Source: Castellaniella sp049671645 (GTDB lineage Bacteria > Pseudomonadota > Gammaproteobacteria > Burkholderiales > Burkholderiaceae_B). From it: DNA of 64,000 nt. How positions within the stretch are numbered: position 1 is the stretch's first letter; every line of letters begins with the position of its first letter. Below are positions 52,171-61,173 of the stretch, one piece after another. Under the pieces are notes generated by a model, which worked only from the letters and a program-made list of their open reading frames with translations, was not told the origin of the DNA and did no database searches. The position numbers and the translations under genes are program-made. The stretch covers positions 62,001 to 126,000 of the forward strand of contig NZ_JBATVG010000023.1 of assembly GCF_049671645.1 (NCBI RefSeq), written 5' to 3'.

Positions 52171-55100
52171 ATGAACGCCCCCGTCGCCCCCGAATTGCTC
52201 GAACCCGCCCAGGCGCCCCGTCTGCGTGAAATCCCCTACAACTACACGTCCTGGTCGGACCGCGAAATCGTCTGCCGGCTGCTGGGCGAATCCGCCTGGC
52301 AGCTGCTGTCCGAACTGCGCGGCCAGCGGCGCACAGGCCGGTCGGCACGGATGCTGTTCGAAGTGCTGGGCGACATCTGGGTGGTGCAGCGCAACCCCTA
52401 TCTGCAAGACGACCTGCTGGACAATCCGAAACGGCGGCATCAGCTGGTCGAGGCGCTGAACCACCGCCTGAACGAAATCGACCAGCGCCGCGACGACGAT
52501 CACGGGGTGCGAGATGCCCAGGTGCAACAGCTGCTGGCGGCGGCCCGCAGCGCGGTCGCCACCTTCGAGGCGGACTTCGTCTCGGTCGAAAAACTGCGCC
52601 ATGACGCCCTGAAGCAGCTGTCACGCCTGACCAAGCGGGACAATATCCGCTTCGACGGCCTGTCGCGGGTGTCCCACGTCACCGATGCGACCGACTGGCG
52701 GGTGGAATATCCCTTCGTCGTGCTGATGCCCGACACGGAAGACGAAATCGCCGCCCTGGTGCGGGCCTGCATCCACCTGGGCCTGACTATCGTGCCTCGC
52801 GGCGGCGGCACCGGCTACACGGGCGGCGCGATTCCGCTGACATGGCGCTCGGCGGTGATCAACACCGAAAAGCTGGACGCCATCGGCGTTGTCGAAGCCA
52901 TCGCCCTGCCTGGCGTGGAACAGCCGGTGCACACCATCCTGACCGGGGCCGGAGTCGTCACGCGCCGCGTAGCCGAGGCTGCGGAAGCGGCCGGGCGAGT
53001 CTTCGCGGTGGACCCGACATCGGCGGACGCTTCCTGCGTGGGCGGCAACGTCGCCATGAACGCGGGCGGGAAGAAAGCCGTATTGTGGGGCACGGCGCTG
53101 GACAACCTGGCCTGGTGGCGCATGGTCGACCCCCAGGGCGACTGGCTGGAAATCACCCGCCTCGACCACAATCTGGGCAAGATCCACGATGTCGAGCAGG
53201 CCCGTTTCGAACTGAAATGGTTCGACGGCCGCCAGGCCCCCGGCCAGACGCTCCTGAAAACCGAGGTTCTCGCCATCGAGGGCCGTCGTTTCCGCAAGGC
53301 CGGCCTGGGCAAGGACGTGACCGACAAATTCCTGGCCGGCCTGCCCGGCGTGCAAAAAGAAGGCTGCGACGGCCTGATCACGGCCGCGCGCTGGATCCTG
53401 CATCGCATGCCCACGCACACGCGCACGGTCTGCATGGAATTCTTCGGCCAGGCCCGCCATGCCGTGCCGTCCATCGTCGAGGTCAAGCACTATCTGGACA
53501 CCGACGGCCGTGCCAACGGCGCCATCCTGGCCGGTCTGGAACACCTGGACGAGCGCTATCTGCGGGCCGTGGGCTACGCCACCAAAAGCAAACGCGGCAC
53601 CTTGCCCAAAATGGTGCTGATCGGCGACATCGTGGGCGACGACGAACACGCCGTGGCCCTGGCCGCCAGCGAGGTCGTGCGCATCGCCAACTCGCGCCAC
53701 GGGGAAGGCTTCATCGCCGTCAGCCCCGAAGCCCGCAAGAAATTCTGGCTGGACCGCGCCCGCACCGCCGCGATCTCCCGCCACACCAACGCCTTCAAGA
53801 TCAACGAAGACGTGGTGATCCCGCTGCCGCGCATGGGCGAATACACGGATGCCATCGAACGCATCAACATCGAACTGTCCACGCGCAACAAGCTGCGCCT
53901 GATCGACGCCCTGGAAAGCTACCTGCAGGGGGATCTGCCCGTGGGCAAGGCCGAAGACCCGGACGATGCCGAACACACCCGGGAATTCATCCTGTCCACC
54001 CGCCGCCACGACGCCCTGGACACCCTGGCCGCCGTGCGCCGGCGCTGGGCCTGGTTGCTGGACCACCTGGATGCATCCCTGGCCGATCACCTGGACACCC
54101 TGGCGGCCCTGGGCCTGGAACCCCTGCTGCCCGCCCTGCGGGAACGCCTGGCCGCGCAGCCCGACAGCCGCATCGTGGACATCATCCAGGACCATACCCT
54201 GCGCATTTCCTGGAAGGCCGATATCCGGGGCGCCATGGAACGCCACTTCGCCGGGGCGGAATGCGCCGCCGTCCTGGCCGGTTTGCAGGCCACGCATGAC
54301 CGCATCCTGAAAAGCCGGGTCTTCGTCGCCCTGCACATGCATGCGGGCGATGGCAACGTGCACACCAACATCCCGGTCAATTCGGACGACTACGAGATGC
54401 TGCGCGAAGCCAACCAGGCCGTGGCCCGCATCATGGGCATCGCCCGCAGCCTGGACGGCGTGATTTCCGGCGAACACGGCATCGGGCTGACGAAACTCGA
54501 ATTCCTGACCGAGGCCGAGCTGGGCCCCTTCCAGGACTACAAGCGGCGCGTCGATCCCCACGGACATTTCAACGCGGGCAAGCTGATGCCCGGCGCCGAC
54601 CTGTCGCGCGCCTGGACGCCCAGCTTCAACCTGCTGGGCTACGAATCGCTGATCATGCAGCGCAGCGAAATCGGCGCCATTTCCAATGCCATCAAGGACT
54701 GCCTGCGCTGCGGCAAGTGCAAGCCCGTGTGCGCCACGCACGTGCCGCGCGCCAACCTGCTGTATTCGCCGCGCAACAAGATCCTGGCAACGTCCCTGCT
54801 GATCGAGGCCTTCCTGTACGAGGAGCAGACCCGGCGCGGGGTCAGTATCCGCCACTGGGAAGAATTCGAGGACGTGGGCGATCACTGCACGCTCTGCCAC
54901 AAGTGCTACAACCCCTGTCCGGTGGACATCGATTTCGGCGACGTGTCCATGGAAATGCGGGCCTTGCTGCGGCGGATGGGAAAAAAATCCTTCAACCCCG
55001 GCACCGCGGCATCCATGTTCTTCCTGAACGCGAAGGACCCGCGCGTGATCAAGGCGACCCGCACGGCCATGATCGACATGGGCTACAAAGCCCAGCGCCT

Positions 55101-56103
55101 GGCCCACGATCTGCTGGCGCCGGTCGCCAAGAAGCAGATGGCGCACCCGCCGGCCACGGTGGGCAAGGCGCCGGTGCGCGAACAGGTGATCCACTTCATC
55201 AACAAGAAAATGCCCGGCGGCCTGCCCAAGCAGACCGCCCGCAAGCTGCTGGACATCGAAGACCCGAACATCGTCCCCATCATCCGCAATCCGGCGACCA
55301 CCGCGCCCGACACGGAGGCCGTGTTCTATTTTCCCGGCTGCGGCTCGGAGCGACTGTTTTCCCAGGTGGGCCTGGCGACCCAGGCGATGCTATGGCACGT
55401 AGGGGTGCAGACCGTGCTGCCGCCGGGCTATCTGTGCTGCGGCTACCCGCAGCGCGGCAACGGCCTGGCCGACAAGGCCGAGCAGATGATGACGGACAAC
55501 CGCGTACTGTTCCACCGCATGGCGACGACGCTGAACTACCTGGACATCAAGACGGTGGTGGTCAGTTGCGGCACCTGCTACGACCAGTTGGAAAGCTACG
55601 AATTCGACAAGATCTTCCCGGGCTGCCGGCTGATCGACATCCATGAATACCTGCTGGAAAAGGGGGTGGACATCGCCGGGGTGCAGGGGGTTCGCTACAT
55701 CTATCACGATCCCTGCCACACGCCGATGAAGCAGCAGGACCCGATGAAGACGGTGAAGTCGCTGCTGGGCGAATCGAACGCGATCAAGACCGACCGCTGC
55801 TGCGGCGAATCGGGGACGCTGGCGGTGTCGCGGCCCGACATCTCGACGCAGATCCGTTTCCGCAAACAGGAAGAACTGGCGAAGAACACGGCCGCGATCC
55901 GCGCCGATGGCTTCCAGGGAGAGGTCAAGATGGTGACGTCCTGTCCGTCCTGTCTGCAGGGGCTGGCGCGCTACGAGCAGGACACGGGGCTATCGGCCGA
56001 CTACATCGTGGTGGAAATGGCCAAGCACCTGCTGGGGGACAGCTGGATGCCGGATTATGTGAAGGCGGCGAATTCGGGGGGGATTGAAAGGGTGCTGGTG
56101 TAG
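52171..56103 (+). CDS. Giant FAD/Fe-S oxidoreductase with DUF3683 domain
   Basis: A 1310-aa single-chain enzyme. Order: N-terminal DUF3683-type region (about 1-180: IPYNYTSWSDREIVCRLLGE), FAD-binding type 4 (about 195-400: LTIVPRGGGTGYTGGAIPLT, GGNVAMNAGGKKAVLWG), FAD oxidase C-terminal domain (to about 810: HMHAGDGNVHTNIPV, SGEHGIGLTK), two 4Fe-4S motifs (CLRCGKCKPVC near 848 and CTLCHKCYNPCP near 909), and a C-terminal pair of cysteine-rich CCG domains (GYLCCGYPQRGN, RCCGESGTLAV). This fuses the GlcD/Dld-type flavin and GlcF/LldE-type iron-sulphur parts of lactate/glycolate dehydrogenases. A 2-hydroxy acid is the probable substrate, but it is not shown. Confidence 0.88.
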   Translation: MNAPVAPELLEPAQAPRLREIPYNYTSWSDREIVCRLLGESAWQLLSELRGQRRTGRSARMLFEVLGDIWVVQRNPYLQDDLLDNPKRRHQLVEALNHRLNEIDQRRDDDHGVRDAQVQQLLAAARSAVATFEADFVSVEKLRHDALKQLSRLTKRDNIRFDGLSRVSHVTDATDWRVEYPFVVLMPDTEDEIAALVRACIHLGLTIVPRGGGTGYTGGAIPLTWRSAVINTEKLDAIGVVEAIALPGVEQPVHTILTGAGVVTRRVAEAAEAAGRVFAVDPTSADASCVGGNVAMNAGGKKAVLWGTALDNLAWWRMVDPQGDWLEITRLDHNLGKIHDVEQARFELKWFDGRQAPGQTLLKTEVLAIEGRRFRKAGLGKDVTDKFLAGLPGVQKEGCDGLITAARWILHRMPTHTRTVCMEFFGQARHAVPSIVEVKHYLDTDGRANGAILAGLEHLDERYLRAVGYATKSKRGTLPKMVLIGDIVGDDEHAVALAASEVVRIANSRHGEGFIAVSPEARKKFWLDRARTAAISRHTNAFKINEDVVIPLPRMGEYTDAIERINIELSTRNKLRLIDALESYLQGDLPVGKAEDPDDAEHTREFILSTRRHDALDTLAAVRRRWAWLLDHLDASLADHLDTLAALGLEPLLPALRERLAAQPDSRIVDIIQDHTLRISWKADIRGAMERHFAGAECAAVLAGLQATHDRILKSRVFVALHMHAGDGNVHTNIPVNSDDYEMLREANQAVARIMGIARSLDGVISGEHGIGLTKLEFLTEAELGPFQDYKRRVDPHGHFNAGKLMPGADLSRAWTPSFNLLGYESLIMQRSEIGAISNAIKDCLRCGKCKPVCATHVPRANLLYSPRNKILATSLLIEAFLYEEQTRRGVSIRHWEEFEDVGDHCTLCHKCYNPCPVDIDFGDVSMEMRALLRRMGKKSFNPGTAASMFFLNAKDPRVIKATRTAMIDMGYKAQRLAHDLLAPVAKKQMAHPPATVGKAPVREQVIHFINKKMPGGLPKQTARKLLDIEDPNIVPIIRNPATTAPDTEAVFYFPGCGSERLFSQVGLATQAMLWHVGVQTVLPPGYLCCGYPQRGNGLADKAEQMMTDNRVLFHRMATTLNYLDIKTVVVSCGTCYDQLESYEFDKIFPGCRLIDIHEYLLEKGVDIAGVQGVRYIYHDPCHTPMKQQDPMKTVKSLLGESNAIKTDRCCGESGTLAVSRPDISTQIRFRKQEELAKNTAAIRADGFQGEVKMVTSCPSCLQGLARYEQDTGLSADYIVVEMAKHLLGDSWMPDYVKAANSGGIERVLV

Positions 56104-56458
56104 GGGTGTCGGGGTTTCAGGGTATTGGCGTCTTTGAGGCGTTGGCATCTGAAACCCGGTGCTGCGCAGTTCACCCCTCTGGGTCGCCCTGTTCGGCGGT
56201 CCTCCCTGCGGTCGGACTGCCCGGCCCTTCCTCGTCCGAGCGGGCGGCAGGCAAACTCGTCGCTACGCTCCTCAGACAGTGCCCGCCTTGCTGCCCGCTC
56301 TCCCTTCGGAAGCCGCCGGCGCCTCACGCGGTTGACCCAGAGGGGTGAACTGCGCAACACCTGGCGGCAGCATCATGCGGGGGGCACGGGCGAGGCTCCC
56401 GGAAAACCAAGAGTCCGCAGTGGGGCTTAACGGCGCCCCCTGGAACATCACGGCGGCT
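56104..56458. repeat. Intergenic inverted-repeat element (about 200 bp)
   Basis: A 355-base gap without a gene. Arms at 56163-56185 and 56334-56356 are perfect 23-bp inverted repeats (left arm begins TGCGCAGTTCACCCCTCTGG), extendable by about six bases with mismatches. The 148 bases between them are high-GC with smaller hairpins and carry no convincing gene. It looks like a non-autonomous mobile element or an old insertion; no transposase is present. Confidence 0.75.
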
Positions 56459-57013
56459 TCAGGCCTCCGGACCCGTCTCGAATTCGCAGACGGTGTAGAC
56501 CGGCAGTCCTGAATCGCGCACGGCCTTGGAGCCGCCCAGGTCGGGCAGATCGATGATGGCGGCGGCCTCGGCGACGTTGGCGCCCAGGCGCTGCAGCAGG
56601 CGGGACGCCGCCAGCATGGTGCCGCCGGTGGCGATCAGATCGTCGATCAGCAGGACGCGCTGGCCGGGGCGCACGGAATCCGTGTGCATTTCGACGGTGG
56701 CGTTGCCGTATTCCAGGGCGTATTCTTCAGCGACGGTGCGAAAGGGCAGTTTGCCCTGTTTACGCACGGGCACGAAGCCCAGGTTCAATTCGTAGGCCAG
56801 GACGGACCCGACGATGAAGCCGCGCGCGTCGATGCCCGCGACCAGATCCAGGCGCTGGCGCATATAGCGGTAGACGAACAGGTCGATCAGCACCCGGAAC
56901 GAACGCGGGTCCTGCAGCACGGGCGTGATGTCGCGAAACTGGACACCCGGTTTCGGCCAGTCGGGCACGGTGCGGATCGTGTCGCGGATGTACTGGGCCG
57001 GATCGGTTTGCAT
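56459..57013 (-). CDS. apt: Adenine phosphoribosyltransferase
   Basis: Purine salvage: adenine + PRPP to AMP. A 184-aa type I phosphoribosyltransferase with AQYIRDTIRTVPDWPKPGVQ, FRDITPVLQDP, AGIDARGFIVGSVLAYEL, and PRPP motif RVLLIDDLIATGGTMLAA. The ATG at 57013 gives the normal length; the longer frame upstream would overlap kdsD. It is divergent from kdsD across 73 bases. Confidence 0.96.
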   Translation of the reverse strand: MQTDPAQYIRDTIRTVPDWPKPGVQFRDITPVLQDPRSFRVLIDLFVYRYMRQRLDLVAGIDARGFIVGSVLAYELNLGFVPVRKQGKLPFRTVAEEYALEYGNATVEMHTDSVRPGQRVLLIDDLIATGGTMLAASRLLQRLGANVAEAAAIIDLPDLGGSKAVRDSGLPVYTVCEFETGPEA

Positions 57014-57086
57014 GGCATCATCCTGATAGAAGGCAAGGCGGCGACAGTTTAACAAGCCGCCATATCTTTCACAGTAAAATCGACGG

Positions 57087-58073
57087 ATGCATACCCAACC
57101 CCAGATCACCCCGGACGCCCTGCGCCAAAGCGCGGCTCGCACCTTCGACATCGAGATCCAGGCCCTGCAGGCCTTGCGGGGGCGCATCGACGGCCGTTTC
57201 GAACAAGCCGTGCGCCTGATTCTGGACTGTCCGGGGCGCGTGGTCGTCACGGGCATCGGGAAATCCGGCCATGTCGCCCGCAAGATCGCCGCCACGCTGG
57301 CCTCGACGGGCACGCCGGCATTCTTCATGCATGCCGCCGAAGCCATCCACGGCGATCTGGGCATGCTGACGGGCCAGGATATCCTGCTGGCGGTGTCCTA
57401 TTCCGGATCTGCCCAGGAACTGATCACCATCATTTCCGTGGCCAAGCGCATGGGCACGCGCATCATCGCCATGACGGGGCACGACGATTCCGAACTGGCG
57501 CGCAGCGCCGACCTGGCCCTGGATGCGGCGGTCGATCACGAAGCCTGCCCGCTGAACCTGGCGCCGACGGCCAGCACCACGGCGGCCCTGGTGCTGGGCG
57601 ATGCCATTGCCGTCGCCTGCCTGGAAGCCCGGGGCTTCAACCGCGACGATTTCGCCCGATCCCATCCCGGCGGGGCGCTGGGCCGCCGCCTGCTGACCTC
57701 CGTGGCCGACATCATGCGCAGCGGCGCCGCCCTGCCGCGGGTGCGCCCGGACACGCTGATCCCCGATGCACTGACGGAAATGTCCGCCAAGGGCATGGGC
57801 ATGACCATCGTGCTCGACCAGAACCGCCCTGTGGGCATTTTCACGGATGGCGACCTGCGCCGCATGATCGCCCAGCACGGCGACATCCGCGCGCTGCCGG
57901 TGTCTGCCGGCATGAGCCGCCACCCCCGGACCATCGCCGCCGACGCCCCCGCCATCGAAGCGGCGACCATCATGGATGCCCATAAGCTGAATCAGATGCT
58001 GGTGCTGGATGCCGACGGGCTATTATTGGGTGCTTTGCACATGCACGACCTTCTGGCCGCCAAGGTGATCTGA
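57087..58073 (+). CDS. kdsD: Arabinose-5-phosphate isomerase
   Basis: KdsD converts ribulose-5-P to arabinose-5-P, the first step of Kdo synthesis for LPS. A SIS domain (VVTGIGKSGHVARKIAATLA, STGTPAFFMHAAEAIHGDLG, AVSYSGSAQELI) is followed by two CBS domains (about 210-328: DIMRSGAALPRVRPDTLI, GIFTDGDLRRM). 328 aa is typical. First gene of kdsD-kdsC-lptC-lptA-lptB; its stop overlaps the kdsC start. Confidence 0.95.
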   Translation: MHTQPQITPDALRQSAARTFDIEIQALQALRGRIDGRFEQAVRLILDCPGRVVVTGIGKSGHVARKIAATLASTGTPAFFMHAAEAIHGDLGMLTGQDILLAVSYSGSAQELITIISVAKRMGTRIIAMTGHDDSELARSADLALDAAVDHEACPLNLAPTASTTAALVLGDAIAVACLEARGFNRDDFARSHPGGALGRRLLTSVADIMRSGAALPRVRPDTLIPDALTEMSAKGMGMTIVLDQNRPVGIFTDGDLRRMIAQHGDIRALPVSAGMSRHPRTIAADAPAIEAATIMDAHKLNQMLVLDADGLLLGALHMHDLLAAKVI

Positions 58074-58675
58074 TGAATGAACTGCCCGGTTTCTCCCACC
58101 CTGCCGAAGCCCAGATCCTGGCGCGCGTGTCGACGGACATCCGCAGCCGCGCCGGCGCCGTGCGCCTGATGATTTTCGACGTGGACGGCATCCTGACCGA
58201 CGGCAGCCTCTGGTATGGCGAACACGGCGAAGCCGTCAAGCCCTTCAACGCGCTGGACGGCCATGGGCTGCGCCTGCTGCGCGAACAGGGCATCCGCGTC
58301 GCCTGGGTCAGCGGTCGGAAAAGCGCCATCACCGCCCGCCGGGCCGCCGAACTGGGCATTTCGCCCGCCCTGCAGGGCATCCACGACAAGATCAACACGG
58401 TCGAAGAACTGGCCCGCGACGCGGGGTTGCGACTGGACGCCGTGGGCTACATGGGCGACGACATCATCGATCTGCCCGTGCTGCGACGCGTAGGCTTCGC
58501 CGTCAGCGTCCCCAACGCGCCGCTTTACGTCAGCCAGGCGGCCCACTGGGTCACCGGCCTGTCCGGCGGCCGGGGCGCCGTGCGCGAATGCTGCGACCTG
58601 ATCCTGGCGGCTCAGGGGCGCCTGGGCGCCTGCTTCACCGCGTCCCTGTCCACACTGGGCGGTGCCATCCAATGA
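58073..58675 (+). CDS. kdsC: 3-deoxy-D-manno-octulosonate-8-phosphate phosphatase
   Basis: A 200-aa HAD-family (C0 cap-less) phosphatase that makes free Kdo from Kdo-8-P. Nucleophile motif I LMIFDVDGILTDG, then YGEHGEAVKPFNALDGHGLR, AWVSGRKSAITARRAAELGI, GYMGDDIIDLPVLRRVGFAV and a glycine-rich tail GLSGGRGAVRECCDLIL. It starts on the last base of kdsD and ends in ATGA overlap with lptC. Confidence 0.96.
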   Translation: MNELPGFSHPAEAQILARVSTDIRSRAGAVRLMIFDVDGILTDGSLWYGEHGEAVKPFNALDGHGLRLLREQGIRVAWVSGRKSAITARRAAELGISPALQGIHDKINTVEELARDAGLRLDAVGYMGDDIIDLPVLRRVGFAVSVPNAPLYVSQAAHWVTGLSGGRGAVRECCDLILAAQGRLGACFTASLSTLGGAIQ

Positions 58676-59289
58676 AAGAACGGCTGCCCAGTCTGGTCGC
58701 CATTCTGCTCCTGGGCCTGCTGGTGCTCGGCACCTGGTGGGCGTCCGACTACGCCCTGCGTTCAATCCAGATCGATCCGCCCCGGCGCATGACCCACGAA
58801 CGAGACTCCTGGGCCAGCGCCTTCGTCATGGTGCGCACCAATCCCCAGGGGCATGCCATCAACCGCCTGGAAGGCAGCGCGATGGCGCACTACCCCGACA
58901 CCGACAGCTACGACATCACGGCCCCCCGCGCGGTCGGCCATCAACCGAATTCCCCCATCACCGTCGGCACCGCCGAAATGGGCACGCTGGACCAGCACGG
59001 CGAGCGCATCGTCCTGAACGGCAATGCCCACCTGAAACGGCTGCCCGACGCCAATCACCAGCTGCTGGACGTGCGCAGCGACCAACTGACCATCGAGCCC
59101 GACCAGGACCTGGTCTATACCGATCACCCGGCGCTGGTCATCAACGGCAATTCCACGATGCGCGGCCAGGGGATGCGCTACGATAACCGCACCCGCCAGC
59201 TGACGGTCAAGGCCGCCAGCGACGTCAAGATTTCCGGCGAAGATCAAGCGGCCCGCAATGCCGGACCTAAAAAGGCCCCACAACCATGA
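58672..59289 (+). CDS. lptC: LPS export protein LptC
   Basis: A 205-aa bitopic protein that receives LPS from LptB2FG and passes it to LptA in the periplasm. One N-terminal helix (about residues 7-25, LVAILLLGLLVLGTWWASDY) and a beta-jellyroll domain (EMGTLDQHGERIVLNGNAHL, DQDLVYTDHPALVINGNSTM). The ATG overlaps the kdsC stop and the gene ends overlapping lptA. Confidence 0.92.
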   Translation: MKERLPSLVAILLLGLLVLGTWWASDYALRSIQIDPPRRMTHERDSWASAFVMVRTNPQGHAINRLEGSAMAHYPDTDSYDITAPRAVGHQPNSPITVGTAEMGTLDQHGERIVLNGNAHLKRLPDANHQLLDVRSDQLTIEPDQDLVYTDHPALVINGNSTMRGQGMRYDNRTRQLTVKAASDVKISGEDQAARNAGPKKAPQP

Positions 59290-59879
59290 AAACCTTGCCT
59301 CTAGCTCTGCTCGCCGCATCGGCGGCCTGTTGCCTGACGCTGTCCGCCCAGGCAGCCCCCGCCCAGGACAAGACCGCGGAACCCGACACCGTCATTCTGT
59401 CGGACACCCTGCACTACGACGACGTCAGCAAGACCAGCACCTTCACCGGCAACGTGGTCCTGACCCGGGGCGCCATGACCCTGCGGGCCGACAAGCTCGT
59501 CACCCACGAAGACGCCCAGGGCAACCAGTTCGGCACCGCCACTGCGGACAAGAGCGGCACCGTCACCATCCGCCAGGAAAATCCGGCCAAATTCGAAACC
59601 CTGATCGCCACCGGGCAACAGGCGGATTACGTGGGGCAGGCCGGCGATATCACCCTGACCGGCCAGGCTACCGTGACACGCCAGATCTGCGGCCAGACGT
59701 TCGACAACGTCCGGGGCGCCAAAATCATCTATCACGACAAGACCGGCACCTACGAAGCCTTCGGCGGAAAGAATTCCGCTGCCGCAGGCGGACGCGTCCG
59801 TTCGCTGGCGCAGCCGCAATCCCGCATCGACCAGGCCATCGCCAAATGCCGCGCGGGACACTCCGCAGGACGCTCGTAA
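59286..59879 (+). CDS. lptA: LPS transport periplasmic protein LptA
   Basis: A 197-aa periplasmic protein that forms the LPS bridge across the periplasm. Signal peptide to about residue 23 (LALLAASAACCLTLSAQAAP), then OstA-type jellyroll: SDTLHYDDVSKTSTFTGNVV, RGAMTLRADKLV, DYVGQAGDITLTGQATVTRQ and GAKIIYHDKTGTYEAFGGK. lptB follows 16 bases later. Confidence 0.94.
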   Translation: MKTLPLALLAASAACCLTLSAQAAPAQDKTAEPDTVILSDTLHYDDVSKTSTFTGNVVLTRGAMTLRADKLVTHEDAQGNQFGTATADKSGTVTIRQENPAKFETLIATGQQADYVGQAGDITLTGQATVTRQICGQTFDNVRGAKIIYHDKTGTYEAFGGKNSAAAGGRVRSLAQPQSRIDQAIAKCRAGHSAGRS

Positions 59880-59895
59880 CCGCCTGAATCACCAT

Positions 59896-60681
59896 ATGCC
59901 CGTCACCGCATCACAATCCACCTCCGAACCCCCGCGCAGCAGCGGCTGCCTCCAGGCCATCGGCCTGGGCAAGACCTTTGGCCGGCGCGCGGTGGTCCAG
60001 GATGTTTCCCTCTCCGTCGACAGCGGCGAAGTCGTCGGCCTGCTGGGCCCCAACGGCGCCGGCAAGACCACCAGCTTCTACATGATCGTCGGCCTGATTC
60101 CCGCCGACACCGGCCGCATCGCCATCGATCACCACGACGTCACGGGCGTGCCCATGCACCGGCGCGCCCGCCTGGGGCTGTCGTATCTGCCCCAGGATGC
60201 GTCCGTCTTCCGGCGTCTCACCGTGGAACAGAACATCCGCGCCGTGCTGGAACTGCAACGCGACGCGCAAGGCCACGCCCTGTCCGGCCACGCGATCGAG
60301 GAACGCCTGGAGTCCCTGATCGACGAACTGCAGATCGAGCACATCCGCCGCAACATGGCGCTGTCGCTGTCCGGCGGGGAACGACGCCGGGTGGAAATCG
60401 CCCGGGCGCTGGCCACGCATCCCCGCTTCATTCTGCTGGACGAACCCTTTGCAGGCGTCGACCCGATCGCCGTCATCGAGATCCAGCGGATCGTGCAGTT
60501 CCTGCGCGGGCGCAATATCGGCGTCCTGATCACCGACCACAACGTGCGTGAAACCCTGGGCATCTGCGACCGCGCCTACATCATCAGCGAAGGCCGGGTG
60601 CTGACCAGCGGGCACCCCAGCGAGATCGTCGACAACGAAGCCGTGCGCCAGGTGTATCTGGGCAAGAATTTCCGGATGTAG
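59896..60681 (+). CDS. lptB: LPS export ABC transporter ATP-binding protein LptB
   Basis: A 261-aa ABC ATPase that powers LPS extraction with LptFG. Walker A LLGPNGAGKTTSFYMIVGL, Q-loop LPQDASVFRRLTVEQNIRAV, signature LSLSGGERRRVEIARALATH, Walker B FILLDEPFAGVDPIAVIEIQ and H-loop ITDHNVRETLGICDRAYII. About 15 residues longer than E. coli LptB at the N-terminus. Unlike many proteobacteria, no rpoN follows; instead 490 bases of repeats lead to hpf. Confidence 0.96.
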   Translation: MPVTASQSTSEPPRSSGCLQAIGLGKTFGRRAVVQDVSLSVDSGEVVGLLGPNGAGKTTSFYMIVGLIPADTGRIAIDHHDVTGVPMHRRARLGLSYLPQDASVFRRLTVEQNIRAVLELQRDAQGHALSGHAIEERLESLIDELQIEHIRRNMALSLSGGERRRVEIARALATHPRFILLDEPFAGVDPIAVIEIQRIVQFLRGRNIGVLITDHNVRETLGICDRAYIISEGRVLTSGHPSEIVDNEAVRQVYLGKNFRM

Positions 60682-60696
60682 GCCCGGCGGGCCGGG

Positions 60697-60953
60697 GGAA
60701 AGGGCCCCCACGCCGCGTAGCCTTCGGCTGCTTGCTGCCCCCCGAGGGGGCGCTTTGACGCTTGGGGGCGGCCCAGCGCGCCAAAAGGGCCCCCACGCCG
60801 CACAGCCTTCGGCTGCTTGCTGTCCACCTCGCAGCTTGCATGCTGCTCGGATTCACCAGGCACAGGCCAGTCCTCAGGACTGCCCTGTGTCCGGGTTCAT
60901 CCCCCGAGGGGGCGCTTGGGGCGGCCCGGCGCGCCAAAAGGCCGCCGTGCCAA
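60697..60953. repeat. Two copies of a Burkholderiales-type intergenic repeat
   Basis: Copy 1 (about 60697-60788) and copy 2 (about 60789-60822 resumed at 60901-60945) share GGGCCCCCACGCCGC, GCCTTCGGCTGCTTGCTG, CCCCCGAGGGGGCGCTT and GCGCGCCAAAAGG. Copy 2 is split by a 78-bp hairpin element (60823-60900). The palindrome CCCCCGAGGGGG can form a hairpin. Non-coding; part of a 492-base gap between lptB and hpf. Confidence 0.8.
60823..60900. repeat. 78-bp hairpin element inserted in the intergenic repeat
   Basis: Starts TCCACCTCGCAGCTTGCATG, continues GCTCGGATTCACCAGGCA, forms a stem (ACAGGCCAGTCC with GGACTGCCCTGT) and ends GTCCGGGTTCAT. The flanks match those of the 81-bp repeats at 7102-7327, while the inner stem sequence differs but still pairs. 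It lies exactly between the two halves of a repeat that is whole in the adjacent copy. Confidence 0.75.
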
Positions 60954-60959
60954 AAACAA

Positions 60960-60986
60960 ATCGCCCCGGCATCCAGGGGCGATTTT
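60960..60986 (+). terminator. Rho-independent terminator before hpf
   Basis: ATCGCCCC / GGGGCGAT stem with an 8-base loop and TTTT. It probably ends the long kdsD-lptB transcript, so hpf needs its own promoter downstream. Confidence 0.75.
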
Positions 60987-61173
60987 CATGGGCGCCGCCG
61001 GAAATCGTCAGCAGCCAATCCAAGCATCTTACCTCTTTTTGCCCCTCTTGCTGTCTTTCCGCCAATCGGTACACTGGGGTTGTCATCAACCTGTCAGAAA
61101 AGGAGGCCTCTTCCCCCACATCCCCGGTTCTTCACCGAACCGCCCCTGTATTTTTCCGCAAGGAGCCTGCACT

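Noticed and set aside
52621..55194. An 857-codon frame on the minus strand
   Set aside because: Antisense to the DUF3683 oxidoreductase, which has complete motifs; the reverse product has no recognisable domain.
56055..56430. Short frames (80-101 codons) on both strands in the gap before apt
   Set aside because: They run through the inverted-repeat element; composition is Arg/Pro/Ser-rich, and neither strand shows a ribosome site or a family pattern.
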